DNA of 64,000 nt. Origin: Roseiflexus sp. RS-1 (GTDB lineage Bacteria > Chloroflexota > Chloroflexia > Chloroflexales > Roseiflexaceae). Of the stretch, positions 60,138 to 64,000 are shown one piece after another (positions within the stretch are counted from its first letter, which is position 1; each line of letters begins with the position of its first letter). The DNA lies in assembly GCF_000016665.1 (NCBI RefSeq), contig NC_009523.1, positions 3,843,501-3,907,500 on the forward strand. Reading direction: 5' to 3'. A program made the translations under genes and the position numbers. The notes below the pieces were generated by a model. It was given only the letters and a program-made list of their open reading frames with translations, was not told the origin of the DNA and searched no databases.

Positions 60138-62864
60138 TCAACCTGTTGCGCGCAACCCGGCTGCAATTGCGTTGATCAACACCAGGACGCGGCGGAGGTG
60201 CTCCTCGCCTGCTTCAGGATCGCGATCACGCACTGCGCGCCATGTGCGCAGACGCGCGATCTGTTCACGATGCAGGCGGTGGAGTCCTTCTCGTCGCAGA
60301 TCCAGTTGACGGGCGATATAGGGACGCTTCTCTTCGAGCGTTCCGCCATAGACCTGTTCAAGCAACGCACGGGTGCGTGCAAATTCATCGAGGATCTTCT
60401 GCAAAATGACCGTGCGTGTCGTGGCATCGTTAACAAGTTCTGCGTATGCGCACATGATCGTTTCATCAGCGTTCATCACGCTGGTCGCCACATTTCCAAG
60501 CAGATAGTGCACCGGCGCCCATTCGCGCATTCTCGCACACAGTTCGGCAAAGAGCGCCGGTTCTTCCTGCTGCACCACTGCCAGGCCGCTGCCAATGCCG
60601 TACCAGCCCGACAGATAGAAGCGCGCCTGGTTCCAACTGAACACCCACGGAATCGCCCGCAGATCGGCAAGGGATCGTGTACCGGTGCGGCGTGCAGGAC
60701 GCGATCCGATCCGGCTTGCTTCGATGGCATCGATTGGCGTTGCTTCGCGGAAGAATGGAATGAATCGTTCGTGCTCGATCAGCACGCGATAGGCTTTCTG
60801 GCTCTCCCTGGCGATCAGTTCGAGCGCCATCGCCAGGTGGTCGGGTCTGGCAGGCGCTGGACGGAGCGTTGCACCGGTGACGCCGGCAAGTAAGAGTTCG
60901 AAGTTATAGATGGCGCTGATACGGTTGGCATATTTCTGGGAAATTGTCTCACCCTGTTCGGTCATCCGCAAGTCGCCCGCCAGCGCTTCCACCGGCAGCG
61001 CCCGGATGAAGCGCCCTGTCGGTCCGGCGCCCCGGCTCAGCGTCCCGCCACGACCGTGGAAAAAGCGAATGCGCACGCCAGCTGCCCGCCCTTCGGCGGC
61101 AAGCGCCTGCTGCGCCCGCTTCAACGCCCAAAAACTGGCGCCGATGCCGCCATCCTTGTTGCTGTCACTGTAGCCAATCATAACCTGTTGCACCCGTTCG
61201 GCGGCGCCGTGCCTGCGCCGTTGCCACTCAAGACTGCGCTGCACAATGGGATGCGCCAGATAGTCGCGCAGGATCAGGGGGCTGCGCTCCAGGTCATCGA
61301 TAGTCTCGAAGAGTGGCACGATCGGGAGCGGGCAGATCGGTCCTTCTGGCGTGCTGACGAGCAACCCTGTTTCACGGGCGAAGAGAAAGATAACCAGCAG
61401 ATCGGAAAGTTGTCGCGTCATACTGACAATCAGCGCGCCCAGACCATCAATACCATACATGTGCACGTGTTCGACCAGAACGCGATAACAACTCAGCACC
61501 GCCTCCGCTTCCATTCCGAGAGACATGCCGCTCCTGGTAAAAGGGCGCGGTGATTGCAGTTCGGCTTCGAGCAGCGCCATCCGTTGCGTTTCGCTCCAGG
61601 AAGGATAATCGCCGCCGTCAATGCCGGCTGCCGTGAGCAATTGAGCAAGCGCCCGGTCGTGGAAGGCGCTGTTCTGCCGGATATCGAGCACCGCCAGGTG
61701 AAAGCCGAATGTGCGAACGCTGCGGATCAACGGGCGCACATCGGATCGCGCCAGTCGAATGGCGCCTACAGAAACCAGCGATTCATCGAGAATGCGCAGA
61801 TCGGCGATCAGTTCTGCCGCACTTGTGTAACGACCAGGACCAGGCGCACCGACCGGTTCAGGCAACCGCGCCAGTATCAGATTGACCATTTGCCGCCACG
61901 GCTCATAAGGGTTGCGATTGAGCGCCTGCTGTCCCGCCTCGCCAAGCAATGCAGCGTAGCGTTGGATGGTGTCAACAAGAATGTCGGGGGGAGTCTGGAG
62001 CAGATTCGAAAGACTCAAATGGCGCGCGATAGCAGTCAACTGTTCACGCAACAGAGCGAGCGCATTGGAGCGCAATTCGAGCAGCGCGTTGCGCGTCTCC
62101 CCGGCAGTGACCAGCGGATGCCCGTCGCGATCACCGCCGACCCATGTGCCGAACGTGATCGATGGCAACGAATCGGGGTCGTCCAGCAACGCCGGGTCAT
62201 TGCCAATCTCTTCCCAGATCTGACGCAGACGCTGATCGTGCATTGCCAGCGCTTCGGGAAAGACATTACGCAGGTAGTGGATAACATTTTGCAATTCGGC
62301 GGTCACTTCGAGTCGCTCGAGAAAAATGTCACCGGTGCGCCAGAGACGTTCCAGAATGGTGCGCACATCATCGGCGATCCCTTTGCGCTCCAGCGGCGTC
62401 CACATCTGGTTCTCGGCTTTCACCAGTTGCAGGTAAAGTTCACGGTAGTGCGCCAGCACTGTTGCCCGCTTGTTCTCGGTTGGATGGGCGGTAAGCACCG
62501 GTTCAACACGGATGCGCGGAAGCGCAGCGGCAATCTGTGCGTCACTCAGTCCGGCGTTGCGAAGCTGCATGAACGTCTGACCCCACAACCCGCGCAACGC
62601 AGCCGGACCGTCGATGGTTTCCGCAGCGCGTCGCGCCTGCGCCTCAGCATTCTCTTCAACGAGATTGAGCAACTGAAAAGCGATAGAATACGCCTGCGGC
62701 GCACGTTCGGGCAGTTGATCGGGAAGATCCCCGTGCTCTTTCCAGGGCAGGAACACTCGCACCTCTTCAGCGTTGACGGTATCCAGCACTTCGCAGAAGC
62801 GATCCATCAACCAGTGTAAATCGCGTTCCACCCGCGCCTGCGTCGGGATGTCACCTGTATTCAT
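60138..62864 (-). CDS. ppc: Phosphoenolpyruvate carboxylase
   Basis: 908 residues from the ATG at 62864 (GGAGG just upstream). Catalytic His in VLTAHPTENKRATVL, GTWVGGDRDGHP, Lys/Asp motif GYSDSNKDGG, phosphate loop FHGRGGTLSRGAGP and C-terminal LINAIAAGLRATG. Fixes bicarbonate onto PEP to give oxaloacetate; anaplerotic and linked to autotrophic carbon cycling in phototrophic Chloroflexota. No N-terminal phosphorylation site is obvious. It follows malQ by 30 bp in the same direction. Confidence 0.97.
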   Translation of the reverse strand: MNTGDIPTQARVERDLHWLMDRFCEVLDTVNAEEVRVFLPWKEHGDLPDQLPERAPQAYSIAFQLLNLVEENAEAQARRAAETIDGPAALRGLWGQTFMQLRNAGLSDAQIAAALPRIRVEPVLTAHPTENKRATVLAHYRELYLQLVKAENQMWTPLERKGIADDVRTILERLWRTGDIFLERLEVTAELQNVIHYLRNVFPEALAMHDQRLRQIWEEIGNDPALLDDPDSLPSITFGTWVGGDRDGHPLVTAGETRNALLELRSNALALLREQLTAIARHLSLSNLLQTPPDILVDTIQRYAALLGEAGQQALNRNPYEPWRQMVNLILARLPEPVGAPGPGRYTSAAELIADLRILDESLVSVGAIRLARSDVRPLIRSVRTFGFHLAVLDIRQNSAFHDRALAQLLTAAGIDGGDYPSWSETQRMALLEAELQSPRPFTRSGMSLGMEAEAVLSCYRVLVEHVHMYGIDGLGALIVSMTRQLSDLLVIFLFARETGLLVSTPEGPICPLPIVPLFETIDDLERSPLILRDYLAHPIVQRSLEWQRRRHGAAERVQQVMIGYSDSNKDGGIGASFWALKRAQQALAAEGRAAGVRIRFFHGRGGTLSRGAGPTGRFIRALPVEALAGDLRMTEQGETISQKYANRISAIYNFELLLAGVTGATLRPAPARPDHLAMALELIARESQKAYRVLIEHERFIPFFREATPIDAIEASRIGSRPARRTGTRSLADLRAIPWVFSWNQARFYLSGWYGIGSGLAVVQQEEPALFAELCARMREWAPVHYLLGNVATSVMNADETIMCAYAELVNDATTRTVILQKILDEFARTRALLEQVYGGTLEEKRPYIARQLDLRREGLHRLHREQIARLRTWRAVRDRDPEAGEEHLRRVLVLINAIAAGLRATG

Positions 62865-62894
62865 ACCACCTCCCGGCAATGTACCTTCTCTGGT

Positions 62895-64000
62895 TCAGGG
62901 TAATCGCTGATAGATCTCTGTCAGATCGCGCAGACGCCTGGCGATCTGTTGATCAAGGGCGCCAGCCGACGTGCGCCAGGTCCAGTTGTGCATCCCCAGT
63001 GTGCCGGGCAGGTTCATCCGCGCCTCGCTTCCCAGACCGAGCAGATCCTGCACGGTTGTCAGCGCCGTATCTGCGACCGACATCCATGCCGTGCGAATGA
63101 ATGCCCAGGAAATATCATCGGCAGTGCCGCACAAATAACGGAGCGCATCACGACGTTCGGCATCGGTTGAACTGCTGGTGAACCATCCGACAAGGGTGTC
63201 GTTGTCGTGGGTGCCGGTGTAAACGACGCACGCACGCGGATAGTTGTGCGGGAAGAAACGATCACCTTCGCGGCGGTTGAAGGCGAACTGAAGGATGCGC
63301 ATGCCCGGAAAGCCGAACTGCGCCATCAGCGTATCGAGACCGGCGCGTGATTCGGGCGTGAAATCGCCCAGGTCTTCTGCGATGATCGCCACGTCTCCCA
63401 GTGCAGATGTAACCGCTGTAAACAGGGCATCGCGCGGACCATCGACCCACCGCCCATCAATCGCGGTTGACGCACCTGCCGGGATTTCCCAATAGTTGTA
63501 GAACCCGCGGAAATGGTCGATACGTACCACATCAGCAACCGCAAATGCAGCACGAAAACGATCGATCCACCAGCGGTATCCATCGGCAGCCATCACGTCC
63601 CAGCGGTAGAGCGGATGTCCCCACAGTTGCCCGGTTTCGCTGAAATAATCGGGCGGCACTCCCGACACACAGGTTGGGCGCAGATCGTCATCGAGATGGA
63701 ACAGGTGGGGATGCGCCCACACATCGGCGCTATCGAGGGCAACGAAGATCGGCATATCGCCAATAATCCGGACGCCCCGCCGATTGGCATAGCGACGCAG
63801 ATCGTTCCACTGCGTGAAGAAAACCCACTGACGATACTTCTGCGCCTCGATGGCGTCCGCAAGTTCGTTGCGCGCCTGCGCCAGCGCATCCGGATCGCGC
63901 GCAGCGAGCGGGGCGGGCCATTCCGTCCAGGTACGCATGCCATACTCCTGTTTAAGCGCCATGAACAGCGCAACATCGTTGAGCCAGGCAGCCTGCGCCT
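62895..64000 (-). CDS. malQ: 4-alpha-glucanotransferase (5' end outside window)
   Basis: At least 368 residues are open from the window edge; the Met at 63962 is internal, since ALF and AAWLNDV in the same frame precede it. GH77 motifs: GVRIIGDMPIFVALDSADVW, YRWDVMAADGYRWWIDRFR, DVVRIDHFRGFYNYWEIP (nucleophile Asp), IIAEDLGDFTPE (acid/base Glu) and YTGTHDNDTLVGW. Ends MHNWTWR, typical of the family. Transfers maltodextrin segments in glycogen/maltose metabolism. Confidence 0.95.
   Translation of the reverse strand, partial: AQAAWLNDVALFMALKQEYGMRTWTEWPAPLAARDPDALAQARNELADAIEAQKYRQWVFFTQWNDLRRYANRRGVRIIGDMPIFVALDSADVWAHPHLFHLDDDLRPTCVSGVPPDYFSETGQLWGHPLYRWDVMAADGYRWWIDRFRAAFAVADVVRIDHFRGFYNYWEIPAGASTAIDGRWVDGPRDALFTAVTSALGDVAIIAEDLGDFTPESRAGLDTLMAQFGFPGMRILQFAFNRREGDRFFPHNYPRACVVYTGTHDNDTLVGWFTSSSTDAERRDALRYLCGTADDISWAFIRTAWMSVADTALTTVQDLLGLGSEARMNLPGTLGMHNWTWRTSAGALDQQIARRLRDLTEIYQRLP

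Noticed and set aside
61554-62819. 421-codon open frame antisense to ppc
   Set aside because: ppc motifs are complete on the minus strand; the other frame is compositionally odd and has no motif.

Overview
The window reads as a chromosomal segment of a GC-rich filamentous phototroph of the Chloroflexota, most likely Roseiflexus or a close relative. That placement is an inference from protein style: an archaeal-type aspartate-semialdehyde dehydrogenase, cobN with a B12-riboswitch regulon, MetE-core proteins, DUF72 and M61 proteins, and dense palindromic MITE-like repeats. No rRNA or tRNA gene was seen.

Layout. 0-7.5 kb (minus strand): a phosphorelay cluster (response regulator-PAS protein, Rcp1-like regulator, membrane histidine kinase), then a Na,K-ATPase-like P-type pump with two TrkA/RCK proteins. 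7.5-11 kb: an accessory island with nested MITEs, a decayed IS630-family element whose terminal repeats match the MITEs, a 94-bp tandem duplication, a perfect 22-bp palindrome and a small CRISPR array (29-bp repeats, 32-bp spacers) whose last repeat contains the stop codon of the next gene. 11-14.9 kb: a Mn/Zn-type ABC importer behind a consensus promoter with a DtxR-like operator. 15-23.7 kb: housekeeping and mixed genes (peroxidase-like, DUF333 lipoprotein, aldehyde dehydrogenase, aldo/keto reductase, a probable 6S-like RNA with its own promoter, holA, rpsT with a TTG start, murJ behind heptanucleotide repeats). 23.7-24.7 kb: repeats and a gene remnant. 24.7-28.5 kb: thrC-lysC-asd operon controlled by what looks like a classic transcription attenuator with a threonine-rich 30-residue leader peptide. 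28.6-35.1 kb: a large hypothetical protein, an M61 peptidase, an amidase and a DUF72 protein.

35.1-54.3 kb is a cobalamin/cobalt region bracketed by two closely similar cobalamin riboswitches pointing inward, each with its own promoter. The left one drives a BtuFCD-like importer with a thioredoxin-like ferredoxin. The right one drives a methyltransferase, a complete ECF transporter (S, T, fused A1A2), cobN and a MetE-core protein. Between them lie two soluble BtuF-like proteins, a thioesterase, and a DnaJ/CbpM/rhomboid/membrane-protease operon. 54.5-58.4 kb holds two COG0523 (CobW-type) GTPases whose promoters each carry a TGATA-N5-TATCA palindrome, with a DsrE protein, a zinc-ribbon protein and a glutathione peroxidase; this resembles a zinc or metal-starvation regulon. 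58.4-59.2 kb is repeats. The window ends with a transglutaminase-fold protein lacking its cysteine, PEP carboxylase and a truncated 4-alpha-glucanotransferase.

All calls come from reading the sequence; no database search was run.
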